From: Muribaculaceae bacterium
Lineage (GTDB): Bacteria; Bacteroidota; Bacteroidia; Bacteroidales; Muribaculaceae
Direction of reading: 5' to 3'
Assembly: GCA_022509225.1 (NCBI GenBank)
Contig: JAFLTM010000006.1
Span: forward strand, 1 to 54,315
Length of the DNA stretch: 54,315 bases
A program made the translations under genes and the position numbers. Below the pieces are notes generated by a model that did no database searches, was not told the DNA's origin, and saw only the letters and a program-made list of their open reading frames with translations. This document shows positions 24,891 through 32,670 of this stretch, one piece after another. Each line of letters begins with the position of its first letter. Positions within the stretch are counted from its first letter, which is position 1.

Positions 24891-25672
24891 TGAAAAGATG
24901 AATCATCGGGATTAATATTTTCCAGTTGGCTCATCCATAGATTGAATGATGCATCGGAGGGCATTCTCCAATCCCCTCGTGGAGAAAGATTTACACTGCC
25001 AACCTTAGGGCCATCGGGCATACAGGATCGTTTGAATTGTTGCGTAAAAAACCGACGCACAAACACCTTAAGCCATTTTAGAATGATAGGTTTTTCATAT
25101 TTCTCTTCAAAGGCCCTGCAGGCAAGCATGTATATCTTAAGGGGGGAGAAAGAATTACGTAAAAAATTAAAAAGGAAGAAATCATGAAGTTCGTATGGAC
25201 CCACAAGATCCTCGGTTTTTTGAGTGATGGAATCATTACCGGAGGGTATAAGCTCCGGACTTATCGGGGTATCGACAATATCTTCAAGAATAGATGTGAT
25301 ATTGGGGTCGGAATTTGTGGCAATCCACTTCACCAGATGTTTCACAAGTGTTTTAGGCACTGAGGCATTAACTCCATACATTGACATGTGGTCGCCGTTA
25401 TAGGTGCACCATCCGAGAGCCAATTCCGACATATCTCCTGTGCCGACAACAATCCCGTTATATTTGTTAGCCAAATCCATAAGGATTTGTGTCCTTTCCC
25501 TGGCTTGGGAATTTTCATAAGTTGCATCATAAAGATCAGGAAGATGTTGGATGTCCTTGAAATGAACCTCGACGGCATCGGAAATCGGGATTTCAAATGA
25601 AGTGATTCCTAATTCCTTCATTAATTTGCCGGCATTGTTTTTAGTTCTTTTTGTTGTAGCTGCTCCGGGCAT
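24887..25672 (-). CDS. nadE: NadE C-terminal fragment: NAD synthetase domain without the P-loop
   Basis: 261 residues from ATG 25672 ([15 protein letters not shown]), 18 bp after the amber codon. It contains [16 protein letters not shown] and the [11 protein letters not shown] site for NaAD and ATP, and the C-terminal helix bundle. The ATP pyrophosphatase P-loop is on the other fragment, so activity would require the two pieces to associate. No Shine-Dalgarno is seen before the ATG. Confidence 0.6.
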   Translation of the reverse strand: MPGAATTKRTKNNAGKLMKELGITSFEIPISDAVEVHFKDIQHLPDLYDATYENSQARERTQILMDLANKYNGIVVGTGDMSELALGWCTYNGDHMSMYGVNASVPKTLVKHLVKWIATNSDPNITSILEDIVDTPISPELIPSGNDSITQKTEDLVGPYELHDFFLFNFLRNSFSPLKIYMLACRAFEEKYEKPIILKWLKVFVRRFFTQQFKRSCMPDGPKVGSVNLSPRGDWRMPSDASFNLWMSQLENINPDDSSFQ

Positions 25673-25690
25673 TGTTACGCCTATGATACC

Positions 25691-26839
25691 CTAACGAGGT
25701 AATCCGAGCGTATCAAACTCTATGACTGACACAAGAAGAGCCAATGTAGAATCAAGTCCGCCTGAAATACCTACAATTACTTTTGAACATCCTATGGCTT
25801 CCATACGACGCATCAGTCCATAAGACTGAATGTTGAATATCTCCTCACAACGCTCATTCAACGTTGCGGGATTCTGCGGCACAAAAGGATATGGGTCGGG
25901 TTTTACAAGGTCAGGAATCAGATTGCCTTTTTTGCAATTTTTCACTCCTGATGAAATTATTCTGAAATCTTCTGGTGCCGGTCCCGATTCAAAGAATGTA
26001 TTGAATCTTGTTCGGTCATGCCTTAGTTTTTCTATGTCAGCGTCTATTGTTTCATACACTATTGCGGTATTAAATCTTTTTTCAGAACCGTAAATCTTTC
26101 CATCTTCTGCTATTAATGCTTTCCCTGAAAAGACAAGATCTGTAGAGGATTCCCCCCATCCGGCTGATGCATAGGCATAGACACACCGGCAACGTGCAGA
26201 TTGCTGACTTATAAGATTTATCAAATAATCATGTTTCCCAATTAATTCATCTGAAGCTGAAAGATTAAGAATGATTTCAGCTCCCGCTTGAGTCAAGGCA
26301 CTGCTTGGAGGCCGGGGAACCCACAAATCTTCACAAATTTCTATTCCTATCTTTGAACCCTTGTGTTCAAAAATCAGGTCTGACCCGAAAGGCACGGTGC
26401 AACCACAAAAATTTATGGATGTGTTACGGTAGTCTTTCCCGGAATCGAACCATCTTTTTTCGTAAAACTCTCCATAATTGGGAATATGTATTTTAGGCAC
26501 TATCCCCAATATCCGGGAACCCGCGATGACTACAGCACAGTTAAAAATTTTTCCGAAAGCCCGTACGGGAGACCCTACGGCATACAAAATTTCATCTGAC
26601 CCCTGACGTTTAAGGAGTGAAGATATAGCCTTTTCAGCCTCTTCCAATAATAACTCTTGTTGAAAAAGATCGCCACAAGTATAGCCGGTGATACAAAGCT
26701 CCGGAAAAACAAGGCAATCCACCAAATCCGTAGAAGCATTCTCCAGCGCTTTTTCAATTTGAAGCAAGTTATGCGTAATATCACATATTCTTACAGAAGG
26801 CACGTAAGCTCTAATCCTTAAATATCCCGATACATTCAT
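25691..26839 (-). CDS. nadE: NadE N-terminal fragment: glutaminase domain plus synthetase P-loop
   Basis: The first 382 residues of the interrupted enzyme, ending at the TAG. The glutamine amidotransferase (nitrilase-fold) domain is complete and could release ammonia on its own; the synthetase half stops about 18 residues after SGGLDS, so this fragment cannot make NAD. Start ATG 26839 (MNVSGYLRIRAYVPSVRI) lies 22 bp downstream of a TAACTTTG -7 element. Confidence 0.7.
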   Translation of the reverse strand: MNVSGYLRIRAYVPSVRICDITHNLLQIEKALENASTDLVDCLVFPELCITGYTCGDLFQQELLLEEAEKAISSLLKRQGSDEILYAVGSPVRAFGKIFNCAVVIAGSRILGIVPKIHIPNYGEFYEKRWFDSGKDYRNTSINFCGCTVPFGSDLIFEHKGSKIGIEICEDLWVPRPPSSALTQAGAEIILNLSASDELIGKHDYLINLISQQSARCRCVYAYASAGWGESSTDLVFSGKALIAEDGKIYGSEKRFNTAIVYETIDADIEKLRHDRTRFNTFFESGPAPEDFRIISSGVKNCKKGNLIPDLVKPDPYPFVPQNPATLNERCEEIFNIQSYGLMRRMEAIGCSKVIVGISGGLDSTLALLVSVIEFDTLGLPR

Positions 26840-26860
26840 AAATCTTGTATTTCCTAATTA

Positions 26861-26898
26861 CAAAGTTACGGGATATTCTTTTAAAAATGTTAACTTTG
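26861..26898. promoter_or_regulatory. Divergent -7 elements between nadE and the pseudouridine synthase gene
   Basis: TAACTTTG occurs on the minus strand (26868-26861), 21 bp before the nadE ATG, and on the plus strand (26891-26898), 33 bp before the next ATG. Both match TAnnTTTG; -33 elements at the right spacing are not evident. Confidence 0.45.
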
Positions 26899-26931
26899 GG
26901 GAACATTTCCTTGTTTTTGGCATATTAAAGA

Positions 26932-27864
26932 ATGCAGAAATCACGACATCACAAAACCCCGGAATTCCATAGCGACAGAATAGTAACGGTGCTTCAGGAA
27001 GAAAATGAACCCTGCACATTAATGGAATTTCTGGAAGATAAATATAAAGAACGGAGTCGGACCGATATTAAAAGTTGGTTGAAACATAGGCAGGTCAAAT
27101 TGAACGGAAGTGTAACCACCGCTTTTAACGCACCAGTTTCAAAAGGAGATGAAGTTTCCATAAATATGTCGCGCTCTTTCGTGGAACTTCGTCATCCAAG
27201 ACTGCAAATAGTGTATGAAGACAATCATATAATCGTGGTGGATAAGGGCTATGGGCTTTTGTCTGTAGGTATCCCGAACCCTGCAAAGAAAAAAATAGAA
27301 ACAGCCTACGACATTTTACGCGATTATCTCAAAAGGAAGAATCCTAAAAACAAGCTTTTTGTGGTTCACCGCCTTGATCGGGACACATCAGGACTGATGA
27401 TGTTTGCCAAAACGGAGGAAGCCCAGGAGACATTACGTCATAATTGGAACAACTTTGTTTTGCAACGCCTTTATATCGCTTTGTTGGAGGGTATTGTTAA
27501 AGAGGATGAAGGTGTTCTGAAAAGCAGACTGACCGAGAATTCAAAGTTCAAGGTTTACACAACATCGGAGCAAAATGAGGGTAAACTTGCCGTGACGCAT
27601 TTCAAGGTTCTTAAACGGGGACATGGGATGAGTCTTGTAGAATTTTCTCTTGATACGGGCAGGAAAAATCAAATTCGCGTTCATGCCTCGGAGATGGGTC
27701 ATCCCATCAGTGGAGACAGAAAATATGGTGCCTCGGCAAGTAAACTCGGCAGGCTGGCGCTTCATGCCAAAACCCTAAGATTCGCCCACCCTGTTACAAG
27801 AAAGGATATGAGTTTTGAATCTCCTTTGCCTCCGGGGTTCTTGAAGACTGTAAGAACAAACTAA
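26932..27864 (+). CDS. RluA family pseudouridine synthase
   Basis: A 310-residue protein. Residues about 25-85 form an S4-like RNA-binding domain (SRTDIKSWLKHRQVKLNG), followed by the catalytic domain with VVHRLDRDTSGLMMFAK, in which the Asp of HRLDRDTSG is the nucleophile, and TGRKNQIRVH, the conserved RluA C-terminal motif. It isomerises uridine to pseudouridine in 23S rRNA or tRNA; the exact target cannot be read from sequence (RluC/RluD group by domain layout). It is followed by a membrane protein gene 26 bp downstream. Confidence 0.92.
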   Translation: MQKSRHHKTPEFHSDRIVTVLQEENEPCTLMEFLEDKYKERSRTDIKSWLKHRQVKLNGSVTTAFNAPVSKGDEVSINMSRSFVELRHPRLQIVYEDNHIIVVDKGYGLLSVGIPNPAKKKIETAYDILRDYLKRKNPKNKLFVVHRLDRDTSGLMMFAKTEEAQETLRHNWNNFVLQRLYIALLEGIVKEDEGVLKSRLTENSKFKVYTTSEQNEGKLAVTHFKVLKRGHGMSLVEFSLDTGRKNQIRVHASEMGHPISGDRKYGASASKLGRLALHAKTLRFAHPVTRKDMSFESPLPPGFLKTVRTN

Positions 27865-27890
27865 CGAACAACATTTATAATAATATTCAC

Positions 27891-28703
27891 ATGCCGATCG
27901 ACACATCATCATATTATCCTGAAATAGACAAACCCGAGGAGAAGTCAGACAATACGAGTCTTAACGGGGTTCACAAATCTTTATTTGGTGAAAAGAAACC
28001 GGAGGAACCTGTAAAAACCGAACGGGAAGAAAACTTGGAGAAAGAGGAGAAACCTCAGGATAAAAAGAAGAAAAAGAAAGAGTCAGGTAGCTTGATTGAT
28101 TTATTATGCAACCTGATTTCATGGGTGCTTGTGCCATTATTGATGCCTACGTTTGGAGTGCTGTTTATTTTCAGATTGTCGATTCTTGATGTTGTTCCTA
28201 ACGGACTGCAGACAGCCTTTACTTTTGTGGTGTTCGGAATCAGCTGCTGTATTCCGTTGCTGCTGATATTATTGCTGAAATATTTGGGTGTGGTTGATGA
28301 TTATGCTTTGAATGGCAGAAAGGAAAGAACGTTGCCATACTTGATCTCCGCAATATGCCTTGGATGTACGGCATGGTTTATGGCATCACGAGGGGCGCCG
28401 GTATGGGTAACAATGTTTTTCACGGGAGGAGCGATTGCAGCCGTGATCAACACATTGATAAATCTGAAATGGAAAATTTCAGCTCATGCAGCAGGAATTT
28501 CCGGTTTGATAGCTTTGTTGATAAGATTAGAAAAGGATATGGCTGTAGAGCCCCAACTGTTTGTATGGTTGTTAATTACAATCGGAGTGGCTGGCCTGTT
28601 GGGTAGCGCACGTGTATGGTTAGGAAGACACACTGTATGGCAGGTTTTGGCAGGTTATCTGGTGGGATTTTGTTCAGTCTTTTTTATGATGTTTATAAGA
28701 TAA
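27891..28703 (+). CDS. PAP2-like integral membrane protein
   Basis: A 270-residue protein. The first about 65 residues are highly charged (Glu/Lys-rich, ending DKKKKKKES) and should be cytoplasmic and disordered. About six TM helices follow. The end contains KISAHAAGISG and RVWLGRHTVWQVLAGYLVG, which correspond to the S-x-H and R-x-x-x-G-x-H...D/Q-V-x-A-G phosphatase motifs of the PAP2 superfamily, suggesting a lipid phosphatase or a relative acting on isoprenoid or phospholipid phosphates. The last Asp of the classical motif is Gln, so activity is uncertain. It precedes ispG by 14 bp in the same operon. Confidence 0.75.
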   Translation: MPIDTSSYYPEIDKPEEKSDNTSLNGVHKSLFGEKKPEEPVKTEREENLEKEEKPQDKKKKKKESGSLIDLLCNLISWVLVPLLMPTFGVLFIFRLSILDVVPNGLQTAFTFVVFGISCCIPLLLILLLKYLGVVDDYALNGRKERTLPYLISAICLGCTAWFMASRGAPVWVTMFFTGGAIAAVINTLINLKWKISAHAAGISGLIALLIRLEKDMAVEPQLFVWLLITIGVAGLLGSARVWLGRHTVWQVLAGYLVGFCSVFFMMFIR

Positions 28704-28717
28704 TAAGAGTCAAGGTT

Positions 28718-30358
28718 ATGTCGCGATATAATTATAAAAGAAGGAACACTCATGAAACAAAAGTGAAAGACATCGGGATAGGGGGAGATAATCCGATCAG
28801 AATCCAGTCGATGACAAACACTTCTACTATGGACACTGACGGAAGTGTTTCACAGACAATGCGTATTGCGGAAGAAGGTGCTGATATTGTCAGACTCACT
28901 ACTCAGGGCGTCAGGGAGGCAAACAATATGAATCAGATACGAACGAAATTGCATTCGAAGGGTTGCAATGTCCCCTTGGTGGCTGATGTTCACTTCAATC
29001 CTGCCGCTGCTTTCAAGGCAGTGGAGACATGTGACAAGGTCAGAATAAATCCCGGAAATTTTGTGGATCCCGCCAGGACATTTAAAAAAATAGAATTTAC
29101 TCACGAGGAGTATAAAGAGGAGTTGGATAAAATTCGGGAAACGTTTGTGCCTTTTCTGATTAAATGTAAAGAATATGGCACGGCTTTACGTCTCGGAGTA
29201 AATCATGGTTCTCTTTCAGACCGGATCATGAGTCGTTATGGTGACACACCTGCCGGAATGGTTGAATCGGCAATGGAATATCTTCGTATATGCGAGGAAG
29301 AGGATTTTAAGAATGTTGTTGTCTCCATAAAATCATCGAATGTCGGTGTGATGGTTGAGACGGTTGAGCTGTTGGCAAGAAGAATGGAAGAGGAATCAAT
29401 GGATTATCCGCTTCATTTGGGGGTTACCGAGGCAGGTGACGGAGAAGACGGCAGGATTAAAAGTGCCGTTGGGATTGGAGCATTGCTTGGTGAGGGTCTT
29501 GGCGATACAATCCGGGTTTCACTCTCTGAGGATCCCGAAAAAGAGATTCCTGTGGCAAGGAAATTACGGGATTATATTGATTCCAGAAAAGGTCATCCTG
29601 AAATTATCGAACCTTCGGTTATTAAAGATGGTGCAGCAAGGTCATATTCATCAGCAATACATGGATTGGATAAAACCGGAAGCCCTCTTGTCATAGGTTT
29701 TGATATTGATGAGAAAGAGTTGCCGGAGACCTGGCATTCTGCAAATGCAAATGAGACACCGACAAATTATCATGATGATTTGCCCGTGGTTTTAGAAACG
29801 GAAAATAAAAACATAGTCGGGTCTATGGCATCATGGATCGACCGTTTCGTGGCTGCCGGTAATATCAATCCGATTATATTGAAAGTGGCGTATGGTGACA
29901 AGGAGAAGGAAGATATACAGATAAAGGCATCGGCAGATTTGGGCCCGCTTTTATTATGGGGTTACGGATCAGGGATATGGATTGATGCGCCTATGATAAC
30001 GAAAGAAGACAGGACTTCGATAGCTTTGGGCATCCTGCAAGCGGCAAGATTAAGGATCAGTAAAACAGAATATATAGCCTGCCCAAGTTGTGGAAGAACT
30101 CTTTTTGATCTTCAAAAAACATTAAAGGAAGTCAAAGAGGCAACAAAGGAGATGAAAGGTTTGAAAATAGGTGTGATGGGTTGTATAGTCAATGGACCCG
30201 GAGAAATGGCTGACGCCGATTATGGTTATGTGGGCGCCGGACCCGGTAAGGTAAGTCTGTATAAAGGGAAAACTCTGATCAAGAAAAACATACCTTCCGA
30301 AGAGGCTATACCTGAATTATTGGCTTTAATAGAGGAGTCTGAAAAATGTAAAGGATAA
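28718..30358 (+). CDS. ispG: 4-hydroxy-3-methylbut-2-enyl diphosphate synthase, long form
   Basis: A 546-residue GcpE/IspG, an iron-sulfur enzyme that converts MEcPP to HMBPP in the MEP isoprenoid pathway. The start is ATG 28718 (MSRYNYKRRNTHETKV); the frame is open further upstream, but that lies inside the PAP2-like gene. The TIM-barrel part has IRIQSMTNTSTMDT and VRINPGNF. The C-terminal [4Fe-4S] ligands are in YIACPSCGRTLFD and VMGCIVNGPGEM. A central insert (about 260-400) makes it longer than the E. coli enzyme, the form typical of Bacteroidota and plants. The other MEP gene here, ispD, is 20 kb away. Confidence 0.95.
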   Translation: MSRYNYKRRNTHETKVKDIGIGGDNPIRIQSMTNTSTMDTDGSVSQTMRIAEEGADIVRLTTQGVREANNMNQIRTKLHSKGCNVPLVADVHFNPAAAFKAVETCDKVRINPGNFVDPARTFKKIEFTHEEYKEELDKIRETFVPFLIKCKEYGTALRLGVNHGSLSDRIMSRYGDTPAGMVESAMEYLRICEEEDFKNVVVSIKSSNVGVMVETVELLARRMEEESMDYPLHLGVTEAGDGEDGRIKSAVGIGALLGEGLGDTIRVSLSEDPEKEIPVARKLRDYIDSRKGHPEIIEPSVIKDGAARSYSSAIHGLDKTGSPLVIGFDIDEKELPETWHSANANETPTNYHDDLPVVLETENKNIVGSMASWIDRFVAAGNINPIILKVAYGDKEKEDIQIKASADLGPLLLWGYGSGIWIDAPMITKEDRTSIALGILQAARLRISKTEYIACPSCGRTLFDLQKTLKEVKEATKEMKGLKIGVMGCIVNGPGEMADADYGYVGAGPGKVSLYKGKTLIKKNIPSEEAIPELLALIEESEKCKG

Positions 30359-30409
30359 TAATATAAACTTGAAAGATGTGACTAAGTTTAGGTAAATTTT
30401 TGCAATAAA

Positions 30410-30442
30410 ATTGGAATAAAATAAAAATAAATATTACCTTTG
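30410..30442 (+). promoter_or_regulatory. Promoter of the aromatic amino acid operon
   Basis: TACCTTTG at 30435-30442 matches TAnnTTTG exactly. ATTG at 30410-30413 with a 21-bp spacer is a three-of-four match to the -33 box. Transcription would start near 30448, about 15 nt before the leader start codon. Confidence 0.65.
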
Positions 30443-30462
30443 CACAAATCAAGATTGACAAA

Positions 30463-30534
30463 TTGAAAAAAATCAATTCATATTTCTATTTCTTTTATTT
30501 CTATTTCGGCAAACGAAACGGGAATGATATATGA
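30463..30534 (+). CDS. Phe/Tyr-rich leader peptide of the aromatic operon
   Basis: A 23-residue frame starting with TTG (30463) and ending with TGA (30532-30534): MKKINS, then nine aromatic codons in a row at 30481-30507 (YFYFFYFYF, five Phe and four Tyr), then GKRNGNDI. It lies just after a promoter and immediately before mutually exclusive hairpins, and the genes downstream make Phe and Tyr. The function inferred is to let ribosomes stall when charged Phe- or Tyr-tRNA is scarce. The start codon is the least certain point: no ATG is available in frame and no Shine-Dalgarno is seen. Confidence 0.78.
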   Translation: MKKINSYFYFFYFYFGKRNGNDI

Positions 30535-30602
30535 ATTGCAAAAATATAAACAGAAAAACAAGATCAATCCCGTTTATCAATTTGGATGACGGGATTTTTT
30601 TT
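30515..30602 (+). promoter_or_regulatory. Transcription attenuator: antiterminator and terminator hairpins
   Basis: Segment 2, AAACGGGAATGAT (30516-30528, last codons of the leader), can pair with segment 3, ATCAATCCCGTTT (30563-30575), in 12 of 13 positions: the antiterminator. Segment 3 also pairs perfectly as AATCCCGT (30566-30573) with segment 4, ACGGGATT (30589-30596), followed by eight T residues (30595-30602): the terminator. A ribosome finishing the leader covers segment 2 and lets the terminator form; one stalled on the Phe/Tyr run leaves segment 2 free and lets transcription proceed into pheA, whose ATG is at 30612. Pairing is seen directly; the mechanism is inferred by analogy with classical amino acid operon attenuators. 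Confidence 0.82.
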
Positions 30603-30611
30603 AGATAGGTG

Positions 30612-31481
30612 ATGGAAAAGACAGATAAACTGAGAGTAACCATTCAAGGAATTGAGGGTTGTTTCCATGACGCGGCAGCAAGAGAGTATTTTTCAGACCG
30701 TGACATAGAACCTGTTCCTTTCAACACGTTCCATGAAATGTTTGATGCACTTGACACAGATGCGTCGTTAGTAGGAATAGTTGCAATAGAAAACACTATA
30801 GCGGGAAGTCTTTTACAAAACCATGAATTGCTTCGCCAGCATAACCTCAGTGTTATAGGAGAACATAAGAAAAGGATCTCCCACGTTTTGGCAGCATTGC
30901 CGGGTCAGACCATAGACTCTCTTAATGAGGTGAAATCCCATCCCATGGCCTTGATGCAATGCGAGCAGTATCTTTTGAGGCATCCTAATTTAAAAATGAC
31001 TGAAACCTTTGACACAGCGGGAAGTGCGAGAGATATAGCCGATAATAAGTTGTCAGGGCAAGCGGCGGTGTGCGGTGAATATGCGGCAAATCTCTATAAT
31101 CTTGAAATCCTTGAAAAAGGGATAGAGACTAACCGTCGGAACTTCACAAGATTCCTTATTGTTACGAACTCACTTTTGGCATCTGAGATCGGTCCTAAAG
31201 AAAATGAGATAAACAAGGCATCGATAGTTTTCACATTGCCTCATACAGGAGGAGCCTTGTCAAAAATTCTAACTGTCTTGTCGTTTTATGACATAAACCT
31301 ATCCAAAATTCAGTCTATGCCAATAATCGGGCGAGAATGGGAATACAGATTCTATGTTGACCTTACGTTTGACAGCCTTGTAAGATATCGCCAGTCGATA
31401 GATGCGGTAAGACCATTGACCAATGACATAACCATTTTGGGTGAATATAAAGAATTTATCACACCACCGGAAGAAAACTGA
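30612..31481 (+). CDS. pheA: Prephenate dehydratase with ACT-type domain
   Basis: A 289-residue enzyme that converts prephenate to phenylpyruvate for Phe synthesis. The start is ATG 30612 rather than the GTG at 30609. The dehydratase domain begins RVTIQGIEGCFHDAAAREYF and contains GIVAIENTIAGSLLQN and the catalytic NRRNFTRFLIV (Thr-Arg-Phe). The regulatory domain (about 195-285) has the ACT pattern, but the E-S-R-P motif that binds Phe in feedback-sensitive enzymes reads QSMP in LSKIQSMPIIGREWEYRFYVD positions. It lacks a fused chorismate mutase; that activity is on the DAHP synthase two genes downstream. First structural gene of the attenuated operon. Confidence 0.94.
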   Translation: MEKTDKLRVTIQGIEGCFHDAAAREYFSDRDIEPVPFNTFHEMFDALDTDASLVGIVAIENTIAGSLLQNHELLRQHNLSVIGEHKKRISHVLAALPGQTIDSLNEVKSHPMALMQCEQYLLRHPNLKMTETFDTAGSARDIADNKLSGQAAVCGEYAANLYNLEILEKGIETNRRNFTRFLIVTNSLLASEIGPKENEINKASIVFTLPHTGGALSKILTVLSFYDINLSKIQSMPIIGREWEYRFYVDLTFDSLVRYRQSIDAVRPLTNDITILGEYKEFITPPEEN

Positions 31482-31483
31482 AA

Positions 31484-32665
31484 ATGGAAACGAATTTAAC
31501 GATAGAACCGGCTCTAAGGATAAGTGAAATAAAGGAATATTATTTCTCGAAGAAATTGCGTGAAATAGCCAAACTTAACGCCCAAGGAGAAAACATTATC
31601 TCTCTTGGCATAGGAGGTCCGGACCTTCCGCCTGCAAAAGATGTGATTGAAACCCTTCAGAGAGAGGCCGGTATAGAATCCAATCATAGTTATCAGTCAT
31701 ATACAGGAATACCTGAGCTGAGAAATGCCTTTGCGAAATGGTATGCCGATAAGTATAATGTGAGTCTTAATCCGGAAAATGAATTGTTGCCTCTCATAGG
31801 GTCGAAAGAGGGGATAATGCATATTTCAATGGCATTTTTGAACCCCGGTGACGGCGTATTGGTGCCCGATCCCGGATACCCCACATATACTTCAGTGAGC
31901 AAACTTGTGGGAGCTGAAATTTTCACCTACAATCTTACTGAGGATGGCGACTGGCTTCCTGATTTTGATGAGATAGAAAAATTGCCTCTCGACAAAATCA
32001 AACTTATGTGGGTGAACTATCCCCACATGCCAACCGGGAGGGAAGCATCAGAGGAGCTGTTCAAACGTTTGATTGATTTCGGTAAGAAACATAATGTCGT
32101 GATTGTGCACGACAACCCATATAGTTTCATCTTGAACAAAGATCCGAAGAGCATACTGAGTGTTCCGGGTGCAAAGGAAATTGCAATTGAGCTTAATTCA
32201 TTGAGCAAGAGTCATAACATGGCAGGATGGAGGGTTGCCGTCGCAATTTCTAATCCTGTCTTCATATCCTGGATATTAAAAGTGAAAAGTAATGTGGATT
32301 CAGGTCAATTCAAACCTGTGATGCTTGCTGCCGCAAATGCCCTAAGCCAGCCTAACGAATGGTATGATAACTTATTTCTGATTTATTCCCAAAGAAGAGT
32401 GATAGCTGAAGAAATCATGAATGAGTTGAACTGTTATTTTGACCCCCGTCAAAAAGGTTTGTTCTTGTGGGGGAAGATTCCCGATGATATAGAGTCAGGT
32501 GAGTGGCTTAGCGACCAATTGCTCTATAATGCAAAGGTTTTTGTAACGCCGGGATTTATCTTTGGTAAAAACGGAGAAAGATATATAAGGATATCATTAT
32601 GTGCCAAACCCGAAAAATTGAAAGAGGCATTGGAGAGAATAAAAGTGTATAAACATAAAAAGTAG
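31484..32665 (+). CDS. Class I/II aminotransferase, probably aromatic amino acid aminotransferase
   Basis: A 393-residue fold-type I PLP enzyme. LGIGGPDLPP, the NYPHMPTG loop (a variant of NPxNPTG) and LNSLSKSHNMAGWRVA with the Schiff-base lysine are present, followed by RISLCAKPEKL with the substrate-carboxylate Arg. It most resembles LL-DAP-aminotransferase-like/aspartate aminotransferase-like enzymes, and its place between pheA and DAHP synthase, 2 bp after pheA, implies it turns phenylpyruvate and 4-hydroxyphenylpyruvate into Phe and Tyr. This specificity is inferred from context. It ends with TAG. Confidence 0.9.
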   Translation: METNLTIEPALRISEIKEYYFSKKLREIAKLNAQGENIISLGIGGPDLPPAKDVIETLQREAGIESNHSYQSYTGIPELRNAFAKWYADKYNVSLNPENELLPLIGSKEGIMHISMAFLNPGDGVLVPDPGYPTYTSVSKLVGAEIFTYNLTEDGDWLPDFDEIEKLPLDKIKLMWVNYPHMPTGREASEELFKRLIDFGKKHNVVIVHDNPYSFILNKDPKSILSVPGAKEIAIELNSLSKSHNMAGWRVAVAISNPVFISWILKVKSNVDSGQFKPVMLAAANALSQPNEWYDNLFLIYSQRRVIAEEIMNELNCYFDPRQKGLFLWGKIPDDIESGEWLSDQLLYNAKVFVTPGFIFGKNGERYIRISLCAKPEKLKEALERIKVYKHKK

Positions 32666-32670
32666 AAAAT

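Larger units (their letters stand above)
24887..26839 (-). pseudogene. nadE: Glutamine-dependent NAD+ synthetase interrupted by an in-frame amber codon
   Basis: The two fragments 26839-25691 and 25672-24887 are in the same frame and together form a normal-length NadE (650 residues plus one TAG). The glutaminase/nitrilase domain (1-275) has the Glu-Lys-Cys triad in VFPELCITGY, PKIHIPNYGE and GIEICEDLW. The synthetase P-loop is GISGGLDS (Ser359-Ser364). The frame then reads FDTLGLPR, TAG (25693-25691), [16 protein letters not shown]. One base change (for example AAG, GAG or CAG to TAG) explains it. NadE amidates nicotinate adenine dinucleotide and is normally essential, so readthrough, re-initiation at ATG 25672, a second copy, or a sequence error are all possible. 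Confidence 0.8.

Noticed and set aside
25691-25693. TAG reassigned to an amino acid across the genome
   Set aside because: TAG ends the MATE gene at 19252 and the aminotransferase at 32665 at the expected family lengths.
30463-30534. Leader frame as chance T-rich sequence
   Set aside because: Nine consecutive aromatic codons, a promoter directly upstream and alternative hairpins whose pairing strand lies at the end of this frame make chance unlikely.
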